From contig OY101129.1 of assembly GCA_956465555.1 (NCBI GenBank), positions 868,001-932,000 on the forward strand: a DNA stretch of 64,000 nucleotides, given 5' to 3'. The translations under genes and the position numbers were made by a program. This document shows positions 9,801 to 19,837 of the stretch, in pieces. The notes beneath the pieces are model-generated. The model ran no database searches and had not been told where the DNA came from. It worked only from the letters and a program-made list of their open reading frames with translations. The stretch's first letter is position 1; each line of letters opens with the position of its first letter. Origin of the DNA: Nitzschia sp. pyKryTriq1 (taxonomy: Eukaryota; Bacillariophyta; Bacillariophyceae; Bacillariales; Bacillariaceae).

Positions 9801-11729
9801 GAAAGCTCTCTACAATGGCGATTCGTGAAATTCCAGAAAGGCAAGAAGGGAAGACTGGGCAAACGAAGCTCCTCCTCCGAGACGAAATCTTTCTCAGAAT
9901 CTTCACTGAAAGACGTCCTTAAGCTTGAGAGGCTTGGTAAATGTGCGATTGCAACCACAGGAGTGGCACTTGAAAGAGTTTTTGAAAACCCATCCGACCC
10001 ACAGGTGAAATGCGTCTTGGACAACTTGTCTCGTATTTCAGTCATTGCTCGAGCCACTCCCAAACAAAAGAATGACGTCATTTCCCATTTGAAGCACAAG
10101 AATGGGCGCACTGTTTTGATGTGTGGTACGAAGCGTCCTGCAAATGTATGGAAATTCAATCGTGGAGACTCTGACCTCTTTTCGTGCTATTCAAATATAG
10201 GTGACGGCGTGAATGATGTAACCGCGATGAAATCCGCCCATGTAGCTGTAGCCCTGCTCAATGGGTTCGGGGACGAAAACGATCTTATTGGTGGAGAGGA
10301 CTTTGACGATGAGAGGCGACGAAAGAAAATTGAATCAATGTTGTTGGGAAACCAAAGGCAGAAGCATCGCCAAGGAATGAATAGCAAACGCAAGGAAGCC
10401 CGCGACAAGTTGAATATGAAGATCGAGAAGGCGCAGGCCGAAGTCAGGGAACGTGCGGCCGCCAGGAGTGGTGCAAGCCCAGATTCGAGCGAAGTCAAAC
10501 TCGAATTTCAAGATGTGAAAGATATGATTTCGGCAACTCTTGTGGTTGTTAATGAGGAGAGAAAGCGAGAGAAAAGTCTAAGAAGTGGTGGGGGCGATGC
10601 TGCTCGACTTCTAGCCGAAGAAAGGCGGAAAAGTAGCACGGATGATGGTGATGAGGACGAAGAAAATGAGAAGGCTCCCTCTATCAAACCAGGAGAGGCA
10701 TCCTTAGTCGCGCCGTTCTCTTGTCTACATCCTTCCATCGAAGGAGTGGATTCTGTGCTTAGGGCCGGCGTTGCCACGGCTGCGTGTGCCCTGGCGACTC
10801 AAGAGCTCATCGCCTCGCATGCGCTCATGTCTTGCTTCAACTTGGCTACGCTATATCGAGACGGCTTTCGATACGGGAAGCATATGTCAGTCGTCGAGTC
10901 ATTGATGTTTATGCTTGTAGACCAACAGAGATATAAAGCATCTTGCACCCCGAGACCAAGGCTTCCAAAGGACCTATCCCTACGACCACCACAGTCCATG
11001 TTTCAGCCAGCTGCCATCCTTCGCACAGTTGCTCAAGCGGCGGTGAATTTGATAACCATGAGTGTTGGAGTCCGCTACGCAAGCAGACTTGAACGTGCTT
11101 CATCTGTTGATAGCAAATACCATCTAAAAATCGAAGGGCGCAATCCTCCCAAAATATCCAAGATGCTGTCTGCTCTTGCAGCATCCAACGTTGGAAAGGC
11201 GGGCGACGGCGACGGCGCCGAAGTAGCCCCATCAGCAGGCCTCTTTCGACGACCTCCCTTCCAACCAAATTACGAGACTAATGCGGTGTTCATTCTCTCT
11301 ATTTTGCAGAATATGCTGGTATCCTTGGCCAATCACAAAGGCAAGCCATTTTACCAGTCCATTCTAGAGAGCCGGCCCCTGACCACCCTGTCAGTGGCAA
11401 CGGTGGGTCTCTGCGTAGCTCTCATCTTTGAGACGTCGCCGAAACTAAATACTCTTCTCGAGTTGAAGGCGCTGCCGACGAAGAAGAGCCAAGCTGTCTT
11501 CTTTGCCATTGTGATCCTCAACATTGTGTCTGGCAACCTGGTAAATCGCCTATTTTCACCGAGCGATCGAACAGCGAAGGAGGCGGCGGAACCCATTGGG
11601 TATCGTAATCGTGCTGCGGATCTCGAGGAGCAGCTACTTCGCGAAGAAAGAGCTCAAAACCTCCGCGGTACTGTGATTGCCCTAGGCCTACTGACATACC
11701 TTGCAGTTGAAGCACTTGTAAAACCATAG
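6817..11729 (+). CDS. P5A-type P-type ATPase (ATP13A1/Spf1-like ER membrane ATPase), three exons
   Basis: Exons 6817-8886, 8967-10125 and 10201-11729 give about 1585 aa, longer than the roughly 1200 aa of animal ATP13A1. The family is an ER ATPase that removes mis-inserted transmembrane helices. Visible: TM4-type motif IPSDLP (644-649), actuator LTGESVP (about 490), phosphorylation loop DKTGTLT (Asp689) rebuilt exactly across intron 1, and hinge CGDGVND (about 1076-1082) rebuilt across intron 2. The sequence GEASLVAPFS followed by LHPSIEGVDSVLRAG matches the P5A-specific stretch after the hinge. A charged, coiled-coil-prone insert of about 110 residues lies just after the hinge. P5A enzymes usually have PPELP where IPSDLP stands. 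Intron 1 (80 nt) has an in-frame stop; intron 2 (75 nt) is stop-free and a multiple of three. The start could also be Met at 6835; the N-terminus is hydrophobic. Confidence 0.9.
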
Positions 11730-11772
11730 CTACGAGTAAGAGTTTTCATTCGGGATTCTAAATATTGAATAA

Positions 11773-12618
11773 TCATCCATGAGTCGCCAAGTACCCAAAC
11801 AAGGAGAGTAAAATAATCTGAACTACACCCCTTCCGATGTGATCGTCCGGATACCGCAATGGAGGTGCAAAGGCAAGTGGCGCATCATGGGTGTACATGT
11901 AAATGTTGGCGGGTGTTACTGCCAGCGTCAAAGCAAATAGGAGAAAGGCAGGAATTTGTACCGGAATAGCATTGAGACCTCCCAAAATCAAGAGCAGACC
12001 ACCGCCCACTTCAGCCACACCACTCCACAGAACATGATATTCTTCGTCTGACAATCCCAACTTGTCCGCACCGGGTGTCGGGACGTTCCAAAGACCACCC
12101 CAGGACCCTTTGGGTGGAACAATCGCCGCATACTCATCTTTGTAAAAGAAATGTGTCGCGCCAACAAATGTAAATATGAGACCCAAGGGGAGTGGTACTA
12201 CGAAATCCAGAATGGTTCCAAGGAATCCTCCCGATACAGTATTCAACCATCCCAAGAAACTAGTCAGTAAAAGGGCACCCAATAGAATGCCCGCTCCGAT
12301 GGATGCGACGCCTAATTTCTGCTCGGAATCGCTTTTCGCCGAAAGAAGAATCGAAGGATCTGGTCTGGCAGTAGCCGCTGTTTCTGATCCGGAATCATCA
12401 TTACCCCCTGGAGAAGATTTCAATGCGGTTGGGGTCGTTGTCCTTGCTGAAGGGCGGGATAGGGTATGTAGATTGAAACGATGGCTTACAATACGCCGAT
12501 GTTGTTGTAATTTCGTCGGAATCATCGTCCTCGCCGCCGGTAATTGCGTGAAAAATGCCGGTACTCTCTCAATGCAAGAGGATGCGAGCACGATGGACAT
12601 GAGGAAAAACTTGGACAT
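11773..12618 (-). CDS. plastid-targeted DoxX-like membrane protein
   Basis: 281 aa from the ATG at 12618 (MSKFFLMSIVLASSC). The leader is a signal peptide ending VPA followed by FFTQ, matching the diatom plastid signal/transit junction, then a Ser/Thr/Arg-rich transit region. The mature part has about four hydrophobic segments (LGVASIGAGILLGALLLTSF, FVVPLPLGLIFTFVGATHFF, VAEVGGGLLLILGGLNAIPV, FLLFALTLAVTPANIYMY), the four-helix layout of the DoxX family. DoxX proteins are small redox-associated membrane proteins with poorly defined function. The gene is convergent with the P5A ATPase, 43 bp apart, and divergent from the beta-helix gene. Localisation is inferred from the leader. Confidence 0.7.
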   Translation of the reverse strand: MSKFFLMSIVLASSCIERVPAFFTQLPAARTMIPTKLQQHRRIVSHRFNLHTLSRPSARTTTPTALKSSPGGNDDSGSETAATARPDPSILLSAKSDSEQKLGVASIGAGILLGALLLTSFLGWLNTVSGGFLGTILDFVVPLPLGLIFTFVGATHFFYKDEYAAIVPPKGSWGGLWNVPTPGADKLGLSDEEYHVLWSGVAEVGGGLLLILGGLNAIPVQIPAFLLFALTLAVTPANIYMYTHDAPLAFAPPLRYPDDHIGRGVVQIILLSLFGYLATHG

Positions 12619-13018
12619 TGCGATTTTTCTATGACATTCAGGTATTTCAGTAGAAAAGGGTTGGGTTGAAAGATGGATAGAGGATAATGAACATGTATAT
12701 CTATGAAAAGATCCCATGGTCAAGATGCTTGAAGTCAAAAAAGAAAGAGAGATCTTCGCAGGCAGACATCAAAGATCGATATGACGTCAGAGTATTTACG
12801 CCTATCACTGTACTGTGGGTTGACTTCTTTGACCGCAACTATGGCTGAAGGCTCCCGGAGCGCATGAGATCGCGAAAACCGAGACCCGCATTTGGATCCT
12901 ATCGCGTAACCAAATCCATTTTTTGTCACGATGTCATCGCGACAAAAAAACAGAACGATGATGCTGTGAATATCTCCACATTGATACCATCCTGTATTTC
13001 AAAGATATAGTCTGCAGC
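12619..13018. promoter_or_regulatory. divergent promoter between DoxX-like and beta-helix genes
   Basis: Head-to-head spacer of 400 bp. Unlike several other divergent spacers here, it has no GTAC cluster. It contains a TGACGTCA palindrome-like element (atGACGTCAg at about 12781), a CRE/bZIP-type core. I see nothing else. Confidence 0.4.
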
Positions 13019-16000
13019 ATGTTGTTATTATCCCAAGGCAATCCGATATGTTCCCTCGTCAAGAACGCGTTGCTGATCGTTCCCCTTTTGGGGCCGACGA
13101 TCGTCCGAGGTGATGCTGTAGCAGTTCCGAACGCGTACAAAGGAATCATTGACCCGGAATTACTTTCTCTGGCTCCTCCTTTGGATGGACAACAATATAC
13201 TCCATCTTCGTCGTCTATCATCAATGTGACCAAATTGGACTGTGGGATACGTGAATTCGCGATGGACTACGCGAAACGATTGGCGAACGAAGATCACGAT
13301 GAAGATGAAGAGACTTGGCTTCATGTGCACGAGGCTCTGCGTCTAGAAGCTCTTTGTGGGATTCCTTTTTCGAAAGAATCATCATCAGCATCATCATCAT
13401 CATCATCAGTAGATCCATCATCCAGCAGCAAGGACGATGACGATAATTCTTCCCCGAATACTATGGAACGCATGTGCGCTTTCCCAAACCGTTGTATTCA
13501 TGTGCTCGCAGCAGCAGCAGATGATGATGATGATGATGAAACTACAGGATGGATAGCATTATCCTCCGCTTCTACCAGCCTGCTCCGTCGTAATTTGCAG
13601 GATCATGCCGGAACCAGGACTATGAGCGACCATCAACAACATTATTTCACCTCCATTCATGATGCCGTCCAGTTCACCAGAGAGCTCCGACGAACTTTGC
13701 ATGATATTACCGAGGAGCAGCAACCACAATACAATCTCAAAATTGTGCTTGGTCCTGGAGTTCATGAATTGCAGGGCAAGACGTTGAACCTGACCCGGGA
13801 GGATAATGGATTGACTATTGTAGGTCGTCCGAATGAACAAGTCTGGTTGAGTGGAGGACTTGCCGTTCAAAACGTCGACTTTCAAGAGATTTCATCATCG
13901 GATGCTGATGCTGATGCTGATGGAGGAGTATACGTAGGCAATCTAACGACTCTTCTGGAGGGCCACCAACTGCCAAACATTTTATCCTTGTTTACAACCA
14001 CACGACGTTGGATTCGTGCCCGATATCCCAATGCCGATCCAGAAACAAACCAGTGGGGATATGCATCCCCCGATCGTCTAAAATATTCCATCGCGGGTCA
14101 AATGGTCGTGGAATGGCACTTGCCACCTCCGGGACCTACGCCGAACTTTACTTGGATTGACTTTCAAGATTCGTCACCCCAAGGCGTTCCCCGAAAGAAA
14201 GATTCGACACAACGAGGATACAATTTGTATGCTAGTGGATCTGGTGGTGTCTGTAGTGATGTGTGGGGAATCGATGCTGACTCGTACTGGTGCTCCAATG
14301 CGAGTTCAGGAGGATGGGCCGAAGTAGACCAAGAATGTGCTACGACTGGTCAAATGCAACTTCCCATTGGCTTGACGTACAATATTTCCCAGTCTTCTGC
14401 ATTGAGACGTTTTGACGAGGCCCAATTGGAAGGGGGGATCCTACATGCGTGGCATTCTCAATCCTGGGCCATGCACATGTTTGAAATCACTCATCACACG
14501 CCCAAGACGGGCGTCATTGAGCTCGCCAAAGGGGGTGGTCGACAAGGCGGTCGAAACTGGTGTCGCTGTGATCAGTGTACCTATGCTGCGGGATGGTGCG
14601 GACAGCATCAAACTCCCGCTTGGGACGACACACGCCTAATAAGTGGCTCATGGATGATTGAAAATGTCCGACAGGAGCTGGATCAGGTCGGTGAATACTA
14701 TTTCGACCGAAAAACCAAGCTTTTATACGTCAAACCGAATTCAACCAGCGATCTACTTGACTTTCGCGTGGGTCTACTGGAACAAATCTTGGATTTGACA
14801 GGAACCAACAACATCACCATTGAAAACATTGGCTTTCGAGATACCGTGCCTACTTACCACCCGAAATCGAGTTGGTCCGCACCAAGTGGTGGCGATTGGT
14901 CGCTGCATCGTGGTGGAGCCATCTTTCTTGAGAACGTCACCGACGTGACGATCCGTGATTGTCGATTCCGACGTCTAGACGGAAACGCCATCTTTCTTTC
15001 ACGACGAACCCGCAACGTGACCATTGAATCGAGTCATTTTGAGTGGTTGGGAGAAAATGCGATTGCTACCTGGGGTGACACTGATGGTTTCGATGCCACC
15101 GCCGAAGAATTTCCCATGTATACCACTATTCGACGAAATGTCATGCGAGAGCTAGGGATTTTTGAGAAACAATCGTCCGCCGTTGGACACGCAAAGGCAG
15201 CTCACACCTACATCATCGAAAACATCATGTTTAATCTACCCCGCGCGGCGATAAACTTCAACGATATGGTTGGGGGCGGTGACATTGTACAAGGCAACTT
15301 GATTTTTAACACTTGCCGTGAAAGCGGGGACCATGGCCCCATTAACTCTTGGGATCGGCAGCCATTCTTGACGACTCTTCGCGATGGTGTGACCAAGAGC
15401 TTTGAACCGCTTCCTCGAGAAATAAATGGGAATTTCATCATTGCGAATTATGGAGCGAGTCAAGGAGTCGACAACGACGATGGAAGTTCGTGGTTTCACA
15501 TACACCACAATCTATTTTACTCTGCCGAAGGATTCAAAATGGATTACGGTACGTGCGTGTTCAGTTCATTGTCAGCAAACTATCACAGCGTACGGCGTTC
15601 GTCTCACATGTTACTCTCTTTATCAGGTGGTCACGACTCGGTGTTTGAAGATAATTTGATCATGGCCTTTCCCTACGATGGCAGTCAGTGTTTCAACATG
15701 GGAGACTTCAACAAAGGACATGGAGATATTTTGCGAAGGAACCGATGTTTGGTTGGTCTAGGCCACAAAATGGATAGTGGCTGTGGGGATCCATCCTGTT
15801 CCAGTCCTACGCCGGAAAGCGACGAATCTCAGCAGATCGTGGGTTATCTATGGGGTAGCTGTAAAGACTCGGCGGTAGTGCTCTCAGAAAACGAGTATTT
15901 TACACCAGATGGCAAGGCTAAAATTGGATGCGACGACGGCGCCTTCCCGTTGGAGGAAATGCAGACCAAGTATGGGAGGGAGATCGGTTCTACGCACTCC

Positions 16001-16051
16001 AAGCTGCCCGATGAGGAAACGATGATTCAATGGGCAAAGCAAATGCTGTAG
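13019..16051 (+). CDS. secreted right-handed parallel beta-helix protein (pectin-lyase-like fold), two exons
   Basis: Exons 13019-15548 and 15627-16051 give about 984 aa. The start is followed by a hydrophobic leader (NALLIVPLLGPTIVRGDA), so it is probably secreted or in the endomembrane system. Residues 100-190 are Ser/Asp-rich low complexity. From about 230, repeated beta-coil rungs appear (NNITIENIGFRDT, NVTDVTIRDCRFRRL, RNVTIESSHFEWLG, TTIRRNVMREL, TYIIENIMFNLP), typical of pectate-lyase/parallel beta-helix folds that bind or cut polysaccharides. A conserved-looking block reads DHGPINSWDRQPF. N-glycosylation sequons are frequent. The intron (78 nt, GTACGT..CAG) is stop-free and a multiple of three; removing it restores MDYGGHDSVFEDN. 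Substrate and catalysis are unknown. Confidence 0.82.
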   Translation: MLLLSQGNPICSLVKNALLIVPLLGPTIVRGDAVAVPNAYKGIIDPELLSLAPPLDGQQYTPSSSSIINVTKLDCGIREFAMDYAKRLANEDHDEDEETWLHVHEALRLEALCGIPFSKESSSASSSSSSVDPSSSSKDDDDNSSPNTMERMCAFPNRCIHVLAAAADDDDDDETTGWIALSSASTSLLRRNLQDHAGTRTMSDHQQHYFTSIHDAVQFTRELRRTLHDITEEQQPQYNLKIVLGPGVHELQGKTLNLTREDNGLTIVGRPNEQVWLSGGLAVQNVDFQEISSSDADADADGGVYVGNLTTLLEGHQLPNILSLFTTTRRWIRARYPNADPETNQWGYASPDRLKYSIAGQMVVEWHLPPPGPTPNFTWIDFQDSSPQGVPRKKDSTQRGYNLYASGSGGVCSDVWGIDADSYWCSNASSGGWAEVDQECATTGQMQLPIGLTYNISQSSALRRFDEAQLEGGILHAWHSQSWAMHMFEITHHTPKTGVIELAKGGGRQGGRNWCRCDQCTYAAGWCGQHQTPAWDDTRLISGSWMIENVRQELDQVGEYYFDRKTKLLYVKPNSTSDLLDFRVGLLEQILDLTGTNNITIENIGFRDTVPTYHPKSSWSAPSGGDWSLHRGGAIFLENVTDVTIRDCRFRRLDGNAIFLSRRTRNVTIESSHFEWLGENAIATWGDTDGFDATAEEFPMYTTIRRNVMRELGIFEKQSSAVGHAKAAHTYIIENIMFNLPRAAINFNDMVGGGDIVQGNLIFNTCRESGDHGPINSWDRQPFLTTLRDGVTKSFEPLPREINGNFIIANYGASQGVDNDDGSSWFHIHHNLFYSAEGFKMDYGTCVFSSLSANYHSVRRSSHMLLSLSGGHDSVFEDNLIMAFPYDGSQCFNMGDFNKGHGDILRRNRCLVGLGHKMDSGCGDPSCSSPTPESDESQQIVGYLWGSCKDSAVVLSENEYFTPDGKAKIGCDDGAFPLEEMQTKYGREIGSTHSKLPDEETMIQWAKQML

Positions 16052-16082
16052 CTTAATTTCAAAAAGCACGCAATAAGATACT

Positions 16083-16649
16083 TTACTCGAGAAAGCCACC
16101 AGCAACTGCCATGGAAACAAATCCAAAATAGATGCCTTTCCGAGTCTCGTCTGCCAACGCTTCCGGGTGTTTCTTATAGAATTCTACTCGCTTCTTTTCG
16201 ATCAGTCCCTCCTTCTCCATTTCAACAACAGCGCGTTCCGGATCTGCAAACAGTATTTCCAGTGCTTTCAGTTCATCCAGTGATTGTTTCAACCCGTGAA
16301 CGATCTCCATCCCAGTGACATCTTTGGCCAAGGCATCGATCATTTTTCCTTCTTTCCCTTGCTTCATTTTGGCAATCATCGCTTTCGTTTCAGGATCGGC
16401 CTGGGCAGCTTCAAGGATTGCTGCAATATCCACGGCATCTTGGACATCGATAGGAGCTGCCGATTGTAACCGAATCGCCATTTTGGCATATTTGTTTTCT
16501 GTTGTTTCTTCGCCTTCTGCTACAACGTTTCCGCTCCCATCGATGGTGGCCTCCTGCTCTGCGGCTTTAGGGACGCCAAATTGCGCTGCTGTCAGTGGGA
16601 GAAACACCAACAATATCGTCAAGGCACCAATTACTCGAAACAACTTCAT
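16083..16649 (-). CDS. small secreted/ER-targeted protein, unrecognised
   Basis: 188 aa from the ATG at 16649 (MKLFRVIGALTILLVFLPLTAAQFGVP), a clear signal peptide with likely cleavage after TAA or TAAQ. The mature part is helical and charged (AILEAAQADPETKAMIAKMK, LKQSLDELKALEILFADPER) and ends in a moderately hydrophobic GIYFGFVSMAVAGGFLE. No domain is recognised. It is convergent with the beta-helix gene, 31 bp away. A plastid leader is possible (QF after the signal) but less typical than in other genes here. Confidence 0.7.
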   Translation of the reverse strand: MKLFRVIGALTILLVFLPLTAAQFGVPKAAEQEATIDGSGNVVAEGEETTENKYAKMAIRLQSAAPIDVQDAVDIAAILEAAQADPETKAMIAKMKQGKEGKMIDALAKDVTGMEIVHGLKQSLDELKALEILFADPERAVVEMEKEGLIEKKRVEFYKKHPEALADETRKGIYFGFVSMAVAGGFLE

Positions 16650-17164
16650 GATGGTAAATGACGAAAACACTCAACTTTAGGACTATGCCGATATGATACC
16701 GCGGTATAGGTTTTATGATGACAATAACACTAAAACATCAAACTGCGCTTCGTCGGAGAATATGTATGTGATCATGCGGTGTGAAACGTCACTCGCCTGT
16801 CCGTCATCGGCACGAACACGAAGCGGTCCATCGGGTCGACTTCGTGAAAAACCAGCTTTGCTTACTGCGGGAAAAGGGAGAGGAACCGGACATTGTTATT
16901 GTACACAGTAGAAATAGTCAGTCTTCGTACCAGCGGTACAGGACAGAGTATACTGTCGTACGCCCAGGCGGTACGGTAAAGTGTACGTACCATCAGGTAC
17001 TGTATGTACGAGTACGAGTACTGTTACTACTCGTACCGGTAGTGTCATTTTTGTCATCTCGCTTTATTTCCACGGAACAGCCAGTTTGTACCCTGACAAC
17101 CACAACAAAGAGCAACCCAGCCAAACAACGAACCAAGACCAAGACCAAGACCACGACCACGACC
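16650..17164. promoter_or_regulatory. divergent promoter region with a dense GTAC cluster
   Basis: Head-to-head spacer. From about 16920 to 17045 it is packed with GTAC-containing elements (CGTACGCC, GGTACGGTA, TGTACGTACC, GTACGAGTACGAGTAC, CTCGTACCGGTAG). The leader just before the plus-strand ATG is a hexamer-like run of AAGACC/ACGACC units (about 17135-17164). Confidence 0.5.
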
Positions 17165-18244
17165 ATGTCGTCCGATTTGCTGCCATTAGTTGCAGCCGTG
17201 CTTCAAGATAGAGTGGCCGCAGACGCTCAGAAGGAAATCGCGTCCTTGCAACGAAAACTAAAAGGGTTGCAAACCATTAGAATTGTGCATTATGGATACT
17301 ATCGTAACAAGGCTACGAGTAGTGCAAGCGCAAGCGCAAGCGCTAACAACAATAATGGGAACGCCGATGAAGAAGGAGAAGGAGTGGCGAATGCTGAAAC
17401 TACCAACCATGATGATGATGATGATGATGCGGATCTCGTCTATGCTTCTGGTGTGTTTGAAGATGGACAATATGGTGATAATCCCACACACTACAAGTAC
17501 AATTATGGGGACGAGCCTAACTTGTGGAATATTACCCTCAAACCGGGCACTCAGACTCAGAGCCAATGCCCCCTTCGAGATCTTCGCCATTGTACGGTTG
17601 ATATGGGCGGCGGGCTTCCTATTTTGAGCTTGAATGATCGGGGAAATGCTATGACGTACGAAGGTTTCCTAGACTCTGCCGATTGGGGCAAGTCACATGG
17701 CGACGGAAATTGCGAGATACAATTTTGCGTCGATCCTCATTCGACGTGGCTCACGGTGGAGATTCATGGATGGCCCCGGGAAGAATGGGATCCAATGATT
17801 CAAACTTGGAATATTGATTCGGCAATTGAGTACCTTGTGGAAACTGTCGCTGTCGACCATCCAACTGCGACAGTGCAATTCAAGCGCGTTTCGTTTGATA
17901 TCAGGGAGATGCATGGACCTCTCAAAAGACATTTGCCTCCTAGACCAACAGTTGTGAGGGACAAAGTTACTGAATTTTTGAAAGAGATTGGACATAGTCA
18001 AGATAATGAGTACTGGTTCGAGAAAGGAGTGAATCGGGTCAGCAATTTATTGGAAGACATTGGGATGGATGAGCTGACAGACGACGAGGGTGTGCGTAAA
18101 ATCCGAGAAGTTGTGGGAATTTATCACCGTCTTGGTGATAATGGCGTCAGGGATGCTTTGCGCAGTGAGATTGATAATCGACAGAGCTTATTGTTGCAGA
18201 GACGCCAAAGCTCAGGATCGAAGAGAAAGTTGGATGAGAATTGA
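17165..18244 (+). CDS. cytosolic acidic protein, unrecognised
   Basis: 359 aa. The start is placed at 17165 (gaccATGtcc, MSSDLLPLVAAVLQDRVAAD). The frame is open upstream, but that translation is leader-like low complexity. A short coiled-coil-prone N-terminus (DAQKEIASLQRKLKGLQTI) is followed by an Ala/Ser/Asn run and an Asp run (about 60-95). A globular middle contains WGKSHGDGNCEIQFCVDPHS and WLTVEIHGWPREEWDP, and the C-terminus is helical and basic. No signal peptide or TM is present. I do not recognise a family. Exact starts at low-complexity leaders remain uncertain. Confidence 0.65.
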   Translation: MSSDLLPLVAAVLQDRVAADAQKEIASLQRKLKGLQTIRIVHYGYYRNKATSSASASASANNNNGNADEEGEGVANAETTNHDDDDDDADLVYASGVFEDGQYGDNPTHYKYNYGDEPNLWNITLKPGTQTQSQCPLRDLRHCTVDMGGGLPILSLNDRGNAMTYEGFLDSADWGKSHGDGNCEIQFCVDPHSTWLTVEIHGWPREEWDPMIQTWNIDSAIEYLVETVAVDHPTATVQFKRVSFDIREMHGPLKRHLPPRPTVVRDKVTEFLKEIGHSQDNEYWFEKGVNRVSNLLEDIGMDELTDDEGVRKIREVVGIYHRLGDNGVRDALRSEIDNRQSLLLQRRQSSGSKRKLDEN

Positions 18245-18340
18245 TTAAAAATGACAGTCCCATAATATCGTTCGATGAAGCCATTGGACTCTCATGAATA
18301 CATATTATATTAGTCTAGTTACAATTTTAAAAAGTTATAA

Positions 18341-19837
18341 TCATCTCCATCCGTCCATGATTACACCATAGAAGTGGACATTTTCGTTGCCCTCTACTCC
18401 AGACTGTACCAAAATCTGCTCGGCAGAGCCATCCAGGGCCACAGCTGAGCCGAAATTCGGCGCTGCGAACCCATACTCATCGCGGAGAGCCACTGACTCG
18501 GAAATCAATTCGGCGTTCAAGGGAGGATACTTTGGATTATCTTCCCATGCGTCTCCAGTGTCTAGGTAGTATGGAAAGGAATAGAAATTGACAATTCCTG
18601 GCGAATCATCTACTGCCTGCTCATCCTTCGAAGCCAGGGCCAGGATTGTGCCGTCCAGATTCAAGTCCGCCGAAGAGAACGAGGTGCCATTCGTAGCCGG
18701 TTCTAATTTTTGGCCCCATGCTCGACCACTATAGTCATATACCTGAACGAAGTCAGTGCTTGCGACTGCAAACGTTGATTCTGCGAGAGATAGTGACACG
18801 AGCATCTCGCTATCAAATTCGAGTTGCCTGTCCTGAGGCTGCCATACAGGTTCGCTTCCTTCCTCTTCCGACATATGCGTCAAATGGTACATACTCAGGA
18901 ACCTCGAATCATCTGATTCCACTGTGGTTACGACAATATCAGTCCCTGACGGAGAAATACGAACAGACAAAACATCTTCCAAGAATATGCGTTCCGAATA
19001 TTCAACCCAATCGTCGCCGTCGAACTTGTAGGTGACGAGAATATCCATCGTTTCGTTCGACGGGAGGTTCCATTGACGATCCCACAAGCCAATCACGAGC
19101 AGTGATGCTGATGTATCCATGGAAAGCTGGTCGGCCACCACAGCTGGCGATTTCTGCAATGTCCATAAATCTCGTTCTTCGTCCAACTGTCTTACTTCTG
19201 GTCGCTGAGTGCTTTCGTTAAGATAAGCAATGATGGTACCGTTCGCCGAAAAGGCGAGCCTTGCGAGCGCTTTGACTGTTTGACCGACGCGATCCCATAC
19301 TGGAGGAGCTGCTTCATCATCGTCCAATATTAATTTGCGGTACACTTGAATAAAACCAAAATCGTCTTTGATGGCAGCGAATTCACCATTTTGCGACATG
19401 GACAATATTCGTCCTGGCAGAACTCCTTGAATCTGATAGGAGTAAACGGTGGGAGATTCTGATGGTGCATCGAATTGAGTGTCCTTGGGCAATCCGAAAA
19501 GAAGTATGTAGGAAACCCCAAGGATGGAGACCACAATAAAGATGGGCACTCCAATGAATTTGATACAGATAATGGCGCGACCTTTGGTAGATTTACGTTT
19601 CGCCTGATGTACTTGGGCCAAAGACTTTCTGTTTTGGCTCATTTCTTGTAGGCTTTTAGCGCGGGGGCTAAGCGACCTTCCAGAGTTATCGAGCGCCCTG
19701 CCAGTATTGTCCATCACCATGCCAGTACTATCTGTAAACGCCAGATTTTTCAACGGAGGCAGGTCCTTCCCGGGCGTAGCATCCTGTGCATTGGAGCTGC
19801 TTTCCGATACTCCTGGGTAAGTCTCCATGTCTGTCAT
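18341..19837 (-). CDS. single-pass membrane protein with beta-propeller-like luminal domain
   Basis: 498 aa from the ATG at 19837 (MTDMETYPGVSESSS). Residues 1-90 are polar and basic (cytosolic). One strong TM segment lies at about 91-113 (FIGVPIFIVVSILGVSYILL), giving type II topology. The remainder is built of repeated four-strand-like units with SxxG.xIAY or SxSGTDIVVT patterns (LAFSANGTIIAYLNES, VRISPSGTDIVVTTVES, LNLDGTILALASKDE), resembling a WD40/YVTN-type beta-propeller. Several N-glycosylation sequons support a luminal location. Similar membrane-anchored propellers are multi-copy in diatoms with no assigned function. No intron is needed. Confidence 0.65.
   Translation of the reverse strand: MTDMETYPGVSESSSNAQDATPGKDLPPLKNLAFTDSTGMVMDNTGRALDNSGRSLSPRAKSLQEMSQNRKSLAQVHQAKRKSTKGRAIICIKFIGVPIFIVVSILGVSYILLFGLPKDTQFDAPSESPTVYSYQIQGVLPGRILSMSQNGEFAAIKDDFGFIQVYRKLILDDDEAAPPVWDRVGQTVKALARLAFSANGTIIAYLNESTQRPEVRQLDEERDLWTLQKSPAVVADQLSMDTSASLLVIGLWDRQWNLPSNETMDILVTYKFDGDDWVEYSERIFLEDVLSVRISPSGTDIVVTTVESDDSRFLSMYHLTHMSEEEGSEPVWQPQDRQLEFDSEMLVSLSLAESTFAVASTDFVQVYDYSGRAWGQKLEPATNGTSFSSADLNLDGTILALASKDEQAVDDSPGIVNFYSFPYYLDTGDAWEDNPKYPPLNAELISESVALRDEYGFAAPNFGSAVALDGSAEQILVQSGVEGNENVHFYGVIMDGWR

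Noticed and set aside
16781-17164. N-terminal extension of the acidic protein at 17165
   Set aside because: The upstream open frame translates GTAC palindromes and a Thr/Lys run of leader type; the ATG at 17165 has a better context.
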